A stretch of DNA of 8,786 nt from ZC4RG30 sp964632365 (lineage in GTDB: Bacteria > Pseudomonadota > Gammaproteobacteria > Steroidobacterales > Steroidobacteraceae), in assembly GCA_964632365.1 (NCBI GenBank), contig CAZWDR010000108.1:1-8786 (forward strand), read 5' to 3'. Under the pieces are notes generated by a model. That model was not told where the DNA came from and did no database searches. It saw only the letters and a program-made list of their open reading frames with translations. Position numbers and translations under genes: made by a program. Position 1 is the first letter of the stretch. The number at the start of each line of letters is the position of its first letter. Of the stretch, positions 1 to 6,182 are shown piece by piece.

Positions 1-584
1 TCCAGGGCAACTACGCCATCTCGATGGAGTATTTCCCCTCGCACACGCTGGGCGGGGAGATCGTCAATGAGCAGCCGGTCGAGACGAAGAAGGCCGTCAA
101 GTACGGCATCGACATGTGCACCGGCATGGCGGTGGCGCACAAGGTCGGCATCGTGCACCGCGACCTGAAGCCCGCCAACGTGCTGATCAACAACGAGGGC
201 CTGCTGAAGATCGTGGACTTCGGCGTGGCCGCCGCGCACCGCGAGGGCGACACGCAGCTGACCAAGACCGGCTATGTGATCGGCTCGCCGAAATACATGG
301 CGCCGGAGCAGATCCTCGGCCGCAAGGTCGACGAGCGCGCCGACATCTATGCCATCGGCGTGATCCTCTACGAGATGTTCACCGGCGTGCCCCCTTATGC
401 GCGCGGCGACCACATGGCGGTCATGTACCAGCACGTGCAGGGCAAGGCCCGTCCGCCGCTCGAACTGAACCCGAAGCTGCCGCCGGCGCTGGCCGACCTG
501 ATCATGAAGGCCATGGCCGTGGACAAGGCCAAGCGTTTCCAGACGATGGACGAACTGCGTCTCGCCCTCGAACGCTTTGCATGA
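1..584 (+). CDS. Hanks-type serine/threonine protein kinase, C-terminal part (5'-truncated by window edge)
   Basis: Transfers phosphate from ATP to Ser/Thr of target proteins; the target is unknown. The reading frame is open from base 3 and has no start of its own, so the N-lobe (glycine loop, catalytic Lys) lies outside the window. Visible elements in order: hinge region (ISMEYF), catalytic loop HRDLKPAN (156-179), Mg-binding DFG (216-224), a Thr/Ser-containing activation segment ending in GSPKYMAPEQ, the DxYAxG helix-F motif, and the C-lobe ending with the RFQTMDEL helix. All catalytic residues in the visible part are intact. The protein stops directly after the kinase fold, so there is no C-terminal transmembrane or PASTA sensor; any sensory domain must be N-terminal. 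Its stop lies 17 nt before a PilT gene, which suggests co-transcription and, by inference, control of pilus retraction. Family assignment is secure; the role is not. Confidence 0.93.
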   Translation, partial: QGNYAISMEYFPSHTLGGEIVNEQPVETKKAVKYGIDMCTGMAVAHKVGIVHRDLKPANVLINNEGLLKIVDFGVAAAHREGDTQLTKTGYVIGSPKYMAPEQILGRKVDERADIYAIGVILYEMFTGVPPYARGDHMAVMYQHVQGKARPPLELNPKLPPALADLIMKAMAVDKAKRFQTMDELRLALERFA

Positions 585-601
585 CGTAGACTGACGGACC
601 C

Positions 602-1717
602 ATGGCCCGCATCGACGCGTTCCTCAAGCTGGGCACCCAGCAGGGGTGTTCCGACATCCACCTTGCGGTGGGTGTGCCGCCCATGCTGCGCCTGTATGGC
701 GACCTGGTGCCGATCAAGTTCCGCGAGCTGCGCGACTCGGAACTCGAGGGCTACCTGTCCGAGATCCTCACGCCCTCGCAGGCGGAGCATTTCTCGAAGG
801 GCAACGACGTCGATTTCTCGTATGTGTCGACCGACGGCGGGCGCTTCCGCGTCAACGTGTTCCGCAAGGACACCGGCATCGGCGCGGTGTTCCGCACCAT
901 CCCGACCACCATCCCGACGCTCGACAACCTCGGCCTGCCGCCGATCGTGCGCAAGCTGTGCGACTACCACCAGGGCATGATCCTGGTGACCGGCGCCACC
1001 GGCTCCGGCAAGTCCACCACGCTGGCCGCGATGATCGACTACCTGAACGGCACGCGGAAGCTGAACATCATCAGCCTCGAAGATCCCATCGAGTTCGTGC
1101 ACAAGAGCAAGCAGTGCCAGGTGATCCAGCGCGAGCTCGGCACCCACCTGCCCTCCTTCGCCGAGGGCGTGCGCGCCGCGATGCGCGAGGATCCGGACGT
1201 GATCCTGGTGGGCGAGATGCGCGACGCCGAGACCATCTCGATGGCGATGACGGCGGCCGAGACCGGGCATCTGGTGCTCGGCACGCTGCACACCACCGGC
1301 GCGGTGAAGACCATCGACCGCATCATCGACGCGCTGCCCATCGAGGAGCGCGAACAGACCAAGAGCTTCCTGTCGCAGAGCCTGCTGGCGGTGGTCACGC
1401 AGGTGCTGTGCAAGACCGTCGACGGCAACGGCCGGCGCGCGGTGTGCGAGGTCATGGTGATGACCAAGGCCATCGCGAAGCTGATCCAGACCGACCAGAC
1501 GCACCAGGTGCCGGCGCAGGTGCAGATGGGCCGCGAGTTCGGCATGCAGCTGCTCGACCAGGCGCTGCTGGCGGCGGTGCAGGCCAAGGAGATCGATCCG
1601 GACCAGGCCTATCTCTACGCGAACGACAAGCGCGTGCTGCAGAAATACGTGACCGACACCAGCCTGCTGCCGAAGCTCGATCTCACCGGCACGCAGGCCC
1701 GGCCCGCCGGCGGCTGA
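602..1717 (+). CDS. pilT: PilT-family type IV pilus retraction ATPase
   Basis: Cytoplasmic hexameric AAA-like ATPase of the secretion-ATPase superfamily; PilT proteins depolymerise type IV pili to power twitching and DNA uptake. The 371-residue product has the family layout. The N-terminal PAS-like domain opens with the typical GCSDIHLAVG (15-24). The RecA-like core has Walker A GATGSGKST (131-139), Asp box SLEDPIEF (158-165), Walker B ending in LVGEMRD (202-208, catalytic Glu205) and His box GTLHTT (227-232). A C-terminal AIAKLI (290-295) stands where PilT has AIRNLI. The tail beyond about residue 350 is rich in Pro, Ala and Gly and probably unordered. ATG at 602 has no strong Shine-Dalgarno but gives the usual PilT N-terminus. 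It sits 17 nt after the kinase and 3 nt before a second PilT. GEMRD and the ETISMAMTAAETGH segment fit PilT rather than PilU. Confidence 0.93.
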   Translation: MARIDAFLKLGTQQGCSDIHLAVGVPPMLRLYGDLVPIKFRELRDSELEGYLSEILTPSQAEHFSKGNDVDFSYVSTDGGRFRVNVFRKDTGIGAVFRTIPTTIPTLDNLGLPPIVRKLCDYHQGMILVTGATGSGKSTTLAAMIDYLNGTRKLNIISLEDPIEFVHKSKQCQVIQRELGTHLPSFAEGVRAAMREDPDVILVGEMRDAETISMAMTAAETGHLVLGTLHTTGAVKTIDRIIDALPIEEREQTKSFLSQSLLAVVTQVLCKTVDGNGRRAVCEVMVMTKAIAKLIQTDQTHQVPAQVQMGREFGMQLLDQALLAAVQAKEIDPDQAYLYANDKRVLQKYVTDTSLLPKLDLTGTQARPAGG

Positions 1718-1720
1718 CCC

Positions 1721-2782
1721 ATGGCGGCGATCAACGAGTTCCTGGCCGAGGTGCTGAAACGCAGGGGTTCCGACCTGCATTTCATCGCCGGTGATCCGCC
1801 CCGCATCCGGCTGTGGGGCGACCTTGCGCCGCTGCGCGGCGAACCGCTGGGGCAGGACTTCGTGCGCGATGCGCTGCTCGAGATCATGCCGCCGAAGGCG
1901 AAGGAACGCTTCGACCGGCACGATGGCGCCGACTTCGCCTACAGCCTGGGCGAACTGGGCCGCTTCCGCGTCAACGTGATGCGCCAGCTCAACGGCATGG
2001 GCGCGGTGTTCCGCTCCATCCCATCCAAGGCGCTGACCATGGACGAGCTGAAGCTGCCGGACGCGGTGCGCATGCTCGCGCGCGCCCACAACGGGCTGAT
2101 CCTGGTGACCGGCAAGACCGGCTCGGGCAAGTCGACCACGCTGGCGGCGATGATCGACGACATCAACCGTCGCGACCGGGGCCACATCCTCACCATCGAG
2201 GACCCGATCGAGTTCGTGCACCAGCGGCGCAACTGCCTGGTGAGCCAACGCGAGATCGGCCTGCACGCGCAGTCCTTCGCGCAGGCGCTGCACTCCGCGC
2301 TGCGCGAGGATCCCGATGTGATCCTGGTCGGCGAAATGCGCGACCTCGAGACCATCTCCATCGCGGTGACCGCGGCCGAGATGGGCATCCTGGTGATGGG
2401 CACGCTGCACACCAATGGCGCGGCCCAGACCGTGGACCGCATCATCAACGTCTTTCCGGCCGACAAGCAGTCGCATGTGCGCACGATGCTGTCGACCTCG
2501 CTGCGCGGGGTCATCTCGCAGCAGCTGCTGCAGCGCTCGGACAAGCAGGGACGCGTCGCGGCGCTGGAGGTCCTCATCAACAATTCCGCCGTGGCGAACC
2601 TGATCCGCCAGGGCAAGCTCGACCAGCTTGAAACCACGATGCAGTCGGGCGCCGCCAGCGGCATGCGCACGATGGACTCCTCCATCCAGGCCCTGTATGA
2701 CCAGCGCCTGATCACCGGCAGGGAGGCCTTCAAGAAGGCCATCGCCAAGTCCCGCTTCGAAGCGGTGAGGGACCAGGGTTGA
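1721..2782 (+). CDS. Second PilT-family pilus ATPase (PilT paralogue, PilU position)
   Basis: A 353-residue retraction ATPase that aligns to its upstream neighbour without a gap through about residue 240 (31 of 50 identical over residues 121-170 by eye), so the two look like an old tandem duplication. Walker A GKTGSGKST (131-139), Asp box TIEDPIEF, Walker B with LVGEMRD (Glu205) and the His box GTLHTN (227-232) are all intact, so it should be catalytically competent. The C-terminus has AVANLIRQGK (290-299) and GMRTMDSSI. In many gammaproteobacteria the gene after pilT is pilU, an accessory retraction ATPase; classical PilU carries a GEVRxRET-type Walker B region, which is absent here. It is therefore best called a PilT/PilU-family paralogue. 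It starts 3 nt after the first ATPase, and its stop codon overlaps the TTG start of metG. Confidence 0.9.
   Translation: MAAINEFLAEVLKRRGSDLHFIAGDPPRIRLWGDLAPLRGEPLGQDFVRDALLEIMPPKAKERFDRHDGADFAYSLGELGRFRVNVMRQLNGMGAVFRSIPSKALTMDELKLPDAVRMLARAHNGLILVTGKTGSGKSTTLAAMIDDINRRDRGHILTIEDPIEFVHQRRNCLVSQREIGLHAQSFAQALHSALREDPDVILVGEMRDLETISIAVTAAEMGILVMGTLHTNGAAQTVDRIINVFPADKQSHVRTMLSTSLRGVISQQLLQRSDKQGRVAALEVLINNSAVANLIRQGKLDQLETTMQSGAASGMRTMDSSIQALYDQRLITGREAFKKAIAKSRFEAVRDQG
2767..2781 (+). promoter_or_regulatory. Ribosome binding site fixing the TTG start of metG
   Basis: GAGGGA (2767-2772) lies 6 nt before TTG (2779-2781) inside the end of the second PilT gene. Translation from this TTG gives an N-terminus (SQIRRILVTSALPYANG) that matches MetRS proteins, and I see no nearby in-frame ATG or GTG. 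TTG overlaps the PilT stop as TTGA, an arrangement typical of translational coupling. Confidence 0.65.
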
Positions 2783-4836
2783 GCCAGATCCGACGCATTC
2801 TCGTCACCAGCGCATTGCCTTATGCGAATGGCCCGCTGCACCTGGGACACATCATCGAGGCGGTGCAGACCGACATCTGGTGCCGCTTCCAGCGCGCACG
2901 CGGCAATGCGTGCATCTACGTGTGTGCCGAGGACTGCCACGGCACGCCGATCATGATCCGCGCGAAGCAGGATGGCATCGCACCCGAAGAGCTGATCGCC
3001 AGGGCCGCCGCGGACCACCAGCGCGACTACGCCGGCTTCGGCATCGCGATGGACCACTTCCATTCCACGCACTCGGAAGAGAACCGGCGGCTGTCCAGCG
3101 AGCTGTACCAGCGGCTGGTGGCGCGGGGTTCGATCTATCGCCGCACCATCCGCCAGGCCTACGACGAGCAGGCCGGGATGTTCCTGCCCGATCGCTTCGT
3201 GCGCGGAACCTGCCCCCGCTGCAACACCCCGGACCAGTACGGGGACTCCTGCGAAGCCTGTGGCGCCACCTATTCGCCGGCGGACCTGAAGGATTCGGTG
3301 TCGACGGTGACGGGCACGCGCCCGGTGCTGCGCGATTCGGAGCACCTGTTCTTCCGGCTCGGCGACTACACCGACGAGTTGCGCGACTGGCTGTCCGCCA
3401 TTGGCCTGCACTCGGCGGTGCGGGCGAAGCTCGACGAGTGGTTCGAGGCGGGCCTTTCCGACTGGGACATCTCCCGCGATGCGCCCTATTTCGGCTTCGA
3501 GATCCCCGATGCGCCCGGCAAATTTTTCTACGTCTGGTTCGACGCGCCGATCGGCTACATGGGCAGTTTCGCCGCGCTGGCAGAAAAGCGCGGCCTGGAT
3601 TTCGACGAATACTGGAAGGCCGGCGCGACCACCGAGCTGCACCATTTCATCGGCAAGGACATCAGCTACTTCCACACCTTGTTCTGGCCGGCCGTGCTGC
3701 ATGGCGCCGGATTCCGCCGCCCCACCGGCGTGCACGTGCACGGCTTCCTCACCGTCGACGGACAGAAGATGTCCAAGTCGCGCGGCACGTTCATCCTGGC
3801 CAGCCGCTACCTCTCGCTGCTGCCAGCCGATGCGCTGCGCTACTACTTCGCCGCCAAGCTTGGTGCAGGCCTTGATGACATCGACCTGTCGCTGGGCGAC
3901 TTCACCGCGCGCGTGAACGCCGATGTGGTGGGCAAGCTGGTCAACATCGCAAGCCGCTGTGCGCCGTTCATCGAGCGTGGCGGCGGCCGCCTGGCCGAGG
4001 CCCTGCCCGATCCGGCGCTGTACGCGAAGTTCACGGCAGAGTCGGAAGCCATCGCGCGCCTGTTCGAGACGCGGGAGTATGGCGCCGCGGTACGCGAGAT
4101 CATGCAGCTGGCCGATCGCGCCAACCAGTATGTGGACCTGCACAAGCCCTGGCTGCTGGCGAAGGACCCCGCGCGCCTCGATGAGGCCCGCGCGGTGGCG
4201 ACGCAGGGCATCAACCTGTTCCGCGTGCTGATGACATGGCTGGCGCCGGTGATGCCGGTGATCGCGGCGCGCGCCGAGCAGTGGCTGGGCGCCGGCACAC
4301 TGTCGGACTGGGATGCCCCGCGCGCGCCGCTGCTTGGCAGCCAGCTCGGCAAGTATCCGCAGCTTGCCGCCCGCCTGGATCCCGCCATCGTGCAGCAACT
4401 CGTCGTGCAGCAGGCCGCGCCGGCCGCCGCGCCTGCGCCCGCGCCCGCGCCCGCGGCGGACACCTCCCACAACTCGCAGAAGACCCCCATGGAAACCAAG
4501 CCCACCATCAGCATCGACGATTTCGCCAAGCTCGACCTGCGCGCCGCGCTGGTGCTGGAGGCCAGCCGCGTGGAGGGCTCCGACAAACTGCTGCAACTGA
4601 GGCTCGACCTCGGCACCACACAACGCACCGTGTTCTCGGGCATCGCGGCCCACTACCGGCCCGAGGACCTCGTCGGCCGCTACGTGGTGATGATCGCGAA
4701 CCTTGCGCCGCGCAAGATGCGCTTCGGCATCTCCGAGGGCATGGTGCTGTGTGCCAGCGACAAGTCCGGTGACGGCGCCGGCGTGTTCGTGCTGTCGGCC
4801 GATGCCGGCGTGAAGCCGGGCATGACGGTCAGCTGA
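2779..4836 (+). CDS. metG: Methionyl-tRNA synthetase (MetRS) with C-terminal tRNA-binding domain
   Basis: Charges tRNA-Met with methionine in the cytoplasm; essential for initiation and elongation. The 685-residue product is close to the E. coli length (677). Class I signature HLGH is at 21-24 after LPYANG, and KMSKS at 330-334 follows the Rossmann fold. The connective domain carries one zinc knuckle, C145-x2-C148-x9-C158-x2-C161. An anticodon-binding helical domain follows (about 390-540). A Pro/Ala-rich linker (about 545-570) then leads to an EMAPII/Trbp111-like tRNA-binding domain (571-685, with KLDLR, GSDKLL and NLAPRKMRFGISEGM), which dimerises the long-form enzyme. The TTG start overlaps the stop of the upstream pilus ATPase by 4 nt, so metG may depend on read-through from the pilus genes unless it has an internal promoter. 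nth follows 28 nt downstream. Confidence 0.97.
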   Translation: MSQIRRILVTSALPYANGPLHLGHIIEAVQTDIWCRFQRARGNACIYVCAEDCHGTPIMIRAKQDGIAPEELIARAAADHQRDYAGFGIAMDHFHSTHSEENRRLSSELYQRLVARGSIYRRTIRQAYDEQAGMFLPDRFVRGTCPRCNTPDQYGDSCEACGATYSPADLKDSVSTVTGTRPVLRDSEHLFFRLGDYTDELRDWLSAIGLHSAVRAKLDEWFEAGLSDWDISRDAPYFGFEIPDAPGKFFYVWFDAPIGYMGSFAALAEKRGLDFDEYWKAGATTELHHFIGKDISYFHTLFWPAVLHGAGFRRPTGVHVHGFLTVDGQKMSKSRGTFILASRYLSLLPADALRYYFAAKLGAGLDDIDLSLGDFTARVNADVVGKLVNIASRCAPFIERGGGRLAEALPDPALYAKFTAESEAIARLFETREYGAAVREIMQLADRANQYVDLHKPWLLAKDPARLDEARAVATQGINLFRVLMTWLAPVMPVIAARAEQWLGAGTLSDWDAPRAPLLGSQLGKYPQLAARLDPAIVQQLVVQQAAPAAAPAPAPAPAADTSHNSQKTPMETKPTISIDDFAKLDLRAALVLEASRVEGSDKLLQLRLDLGTTQRTVFSGIAAHYRPEDLVGRYVVMIANLAPRKMRFGISEGMVLCASDKSGDGAGVFVLSADAGVKPGMTVS
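4435..4452 (+). repeat. GCGCCC hexamer x3 in the MetRS linker
   Basis: Three perfect tandem copies of GCGCCC encode an Ala-Pro run in the linker between the anticodon-binding domain and the tRNA-binding domain of MetRS. Changes in copy number would stay in frame and only lengthen or shorten the linker. Confidence 0.7.
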
Positions 4837-4840
4837 GGGA

Positions 4841-4856
4841 CTGCAGCCGCCTGCAG
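4841..4856 (+). other. Small inverted repeat between metG and nth
   Basis: CTGCAG-CCGC-CTGCAG forms a 6-bp stem with a 4-nt loop in the 28-nt spacer, 8 nt before the GTG of nth. There is no T-run, so it is unlikely to be an intrinsic terminator. It could shade the weak AGG (4855-4857) that would serve as the nth ribosome binding site. A function is not shown. Confidence 0.3.
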
Positions 4857-4864
4857 GCCCGCCC

Positions 4865-5506
4865 GTGAAACCGGATGAAGTCGATGCGCTGTATCGGGCG
4901 CTGCGTGCCGCGAATCCCCAACCGCAGAGCGAGCTGGAATTCGGCACGCCGTTCGAACTGCTGATCGCGGTGATCCTGTCCGCACAGGCCACCGACCGCA
5001 GCGTCAACGTGGCCACGCGCAAGCTCTATCCGGTGGCCCGCACCCCGCAGGCCATCCTCGCGCTGGGTGTCGAGGGACTCGCTCCCTACATCCGCCACAT
5101 CGGCCTCTGGAATGCCAAGGCGCGGAACGTGATCGAGACCTGCCGCCTGCTGATCGAGCGCCACGGCGGCGAGGTGCCACGCGACCGCGAGTCGCTCGAG
5201 GCCCTGCCCGGCGTCGGCCGCAAGACCGCGAACGTGGTGCTGAACGTGGCCTTCGGCGAGCCCACCATCGCGGTGGATACGCATGTGCTGCGCGTGTCGA
5301 ACCGCACCGGGCTCGCGCCCGGCAAGACGCCGGTCATCGTCGAACGCAAGCTGCTGAAGGTCACGCCGCCGGAGTTCCTGCAGCATGCGCACCACTGGCT
5401 GATCCTGCATGGCCGCCACGTCTGCGTGGCGCGGCTGCCCCGGTGCTACGCCTGCGTGATCCGCGCGGTGTGCCGCTACCGGCCGAAGACGCCTGCACCG
5501 GCCTGA
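4865..5506 (+). CDS. nth: Endonuclease III, base-excision repair DNA glycosylase/AP lyase
   Basis: Removes oxidised pyrimidines from DNA and nicks abasic sites by beta-elimination. The 213-residue product (E. coli Nth is 211) keeps every key residue at E. coli numbering. The helix-hairpin-helix LPGVGRKTA contains the Schiff-base lysine K120, and VDTHV holds catalytic D138. The [4Fe-4S] ligands C187-x6-C194-x2-C197-x5-C203 are complete. The LLIAVILSAQATD helix near the N-terminus is also typical. GTG at 4865 is chosen because it reproduces the E. coli N-terminal length; the Shine-Dalgarno is weak (AGG, 7 nt upstream). It lies 28 nt after metG on the same strand and probably shares its transcript. 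In E. coli nth ends the rsx operon; no rsx/rnf gene is visible here. The tail after the cluster is short and Pro/Ala-rich. Confidence 0.97.
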   Translation: MKPDEVDALYRALRAANPQPQSELEFGTPFELLIAVILSAQATDRSVNVATRKLYPVARTPQAILALGVEGLAPYIRHIGLWNAKARNVIETCRLLIERHGGEVPRDRESLEALPGVGRKTANVVLNVAFGEPTIAVDTHVLRVSNRTGLAPGKTPVIVERKLLKVTPPEFLQHAHHWLILHGRHVCVARLPRCYACVIRAVCRYRPKTPAPA

Positions 5507-5553
5507 CGCGCGCCGGCCGGACCTCATTGCACCGTGCGGCGTGCCCGCCGCGC

Positions 5554-5569
5554 TACACTGCCGCGCATG
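5554..5569 (+). promoter_or_regulatory. Putative -10 element giving a leaderless DUF1841 transcript
   Basis: TACACT (5554-5559) matches the sigma70-type -10 pattern TAnnnT and ends 7 nt before the ATG at 5567. Transcription would therefore start at or next to the A of ATG. No Shine-Dalgarno is visible. A TTGCAC (5527-5532) resembles a -35 box, but the 21-nt spacer is too long for a normal sigma70 promoter, so the -35 is unclear. Confidence 0.4.
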
Positions 5570-5992
5570 TTCTTTGCCAGTTCCAGCCGCGAGGATCTTC
5601 GCCGTCGCTACATCGAGGCCTGGCGGCGGCATCGCGAGGGCCTGCCGCTGGAACCGCTGGACGCGCAGGTCGCCGATGTCGTCGCGCTGCATCCGGAATA
5701 CCACGCGATGCTCGAGGCGCCCGATGCGCTGACGCGCGAGTTCACCGTGGAGGCTGGCGGCATCAACCCCTTCCTGCACATGGGCCTGCACCTGGGCGTG
5801 CGCGAACAGGTGACCACCAACCGCCCGCCCGGCATCACCGACGTGCATGCACGCCTGTCCCGGCGGCTGGGTTCCACCCACGATGCCGAGCACCGCATGG
5901 TCGAGGTGCTGGCCGAAACCCTGTGGGAAGCGCAGCGGGCCGGCCGTGCCCCGGATGAGTCGGCATACCTGGACCGGCTGCGGCGCCTGTAG
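5567..5992 (+). CDS. DUF1841 family protein (conserved, function unknown)
   Basis: A small soluble protein of 141 residues. I recognise the DUF1841 family, found mainly in beta- and gammaproteobacteria, from the opening MFFASSSREDLRRRYIEAW, the HPEYHAMLE segment, and the central INPFLHMGLHLGVREQ followed by a PPGI motif. The family has no established function; conserved His, Glu and Asp residues are visible but I would not assign a metal site. The reading frame can be extended upstream to a GTG at 5534, but family members begin with MFF, so ATG at 5567 is preferred. It lies 60 nt after nth and has a -10-like TACACT just ahead of the ATG, which suggests transcription separate from metG-nth. 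A further ATG occurs 1 nt past its stop, just before the assembly gap. Confidence 0.85.
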   Translation: MFFASSSREDLRRRYIEAWRRHREGLPLEPLDAQVADVVALHPEYHAMLEAPDALTREFTVEAGGINPFLHMGLHLGVREQVTTNRPPGITDVHARLSRRLGSTHDAEHRMVEVLAETLWEAQRAGRAPDESAYLDRLRRL

Positions 5993-6008
5993 CATGCGGC
6001 GCGCGCTG

Positions 6009-6108
6009 NNNNNNNNNNNNNNNNNNNNNNNNNNNNNNNNNNNNNNNNNNNNNNNNNNNNNNNNNNNNNNNNNNNNNNNNNNNNNNNNNNNNNNNNNNNN
6101 NNNNNNNN
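6009..6108. other. Assembly gap (100 N)
   Basis: Exactly 100 N, a conventional placeholder, so the true distance is probably unknown. The left edge holds ATG at 5994-5996 (M-R-R-A-L), 1 nt after the DUF1841 stop. The right edge holds the end of a plus-strand reading frame. At least one gene is probably hidden or broken here. Reading frames drawn across the N run are not meaningful. Confidence 0.98.
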
Positions 6109-6156
6109 CTGGTCAGCGCGGTGATCACGCTGATCCTCTGGCTGAGCCGACGCTGA
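6109..6156 (+). CDS. C-terminal fragment of an unidentified, probably membrane protein
   Basis: Immediately after the gap, one plus-strand frame reads LVSAVITLILWLSRR and stops at TGA (6154-6156). Twelve consecutive residues are mainly hydrophobic and are followed by two arginines, as expected for a C-terminal transmembrane helix with a positively charged cytoplasmic end. Only 15 residues are visible, so no family can be named. The stop falls 15 nt before the stop of the convergent permease gene, a natural tail-to-tail spacing that supports a real gene. Its start may be the ATG at 5994 on the other side of the gap, but the frame relation is unknowable because the gap length is nominal. It could also be chance. 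Confidence 0.4.
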   Translation: MVSAVITLILWLSRR

Positions 6157-6162
6157 CAGCCG

Positions 6163-6182
6163 GCGTGGGCCTCAGCCCATGC
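6163..6182. terminator. Hairpin at the convergent gene junction, possible bidirectional terminator
   Basis: GCGTGGGC-CTCA-GCCCATGC folds into an 8-bp stem with one G-T wobble and a 4-nt loop. It lies between the plus-strand fragment ending at 6156 and the minus-strand permease, and the permease stop codon sits in the loop. Neither side has a clear T-run, so intrinsic termination is uncertain. Its position between convergent genes is the main support. Confidence 0.4.

Noticed and set aside
587..604. TAGACT box 9 nt before the first pilT ATG as a second leaderless promoter
   Set aside because: No plausible -35 upstream, and the 17-nt gap to the kinase fits co-transcription. The match could be chance.
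395..2476. Long antisense reading frame (about 693 codons) opposite the kinase and both ATPases
   Set aside because: Same reason: an antisense shadow. Apparent internal repetition simply mirrors the duplicated PilT genes on the other strand.
1939..5022. Very long antisense reading frame (about 1027 codons) opposite the second pilT, metG and the start of nth
   Set aside because: It is the mirror of strongly supported genes. In GC-rich DNA with G/C at third codon positions, antisense frames often lack stops. Its product is His/Arg/Ala-rich low-complexity sequence with no recognisable domain.
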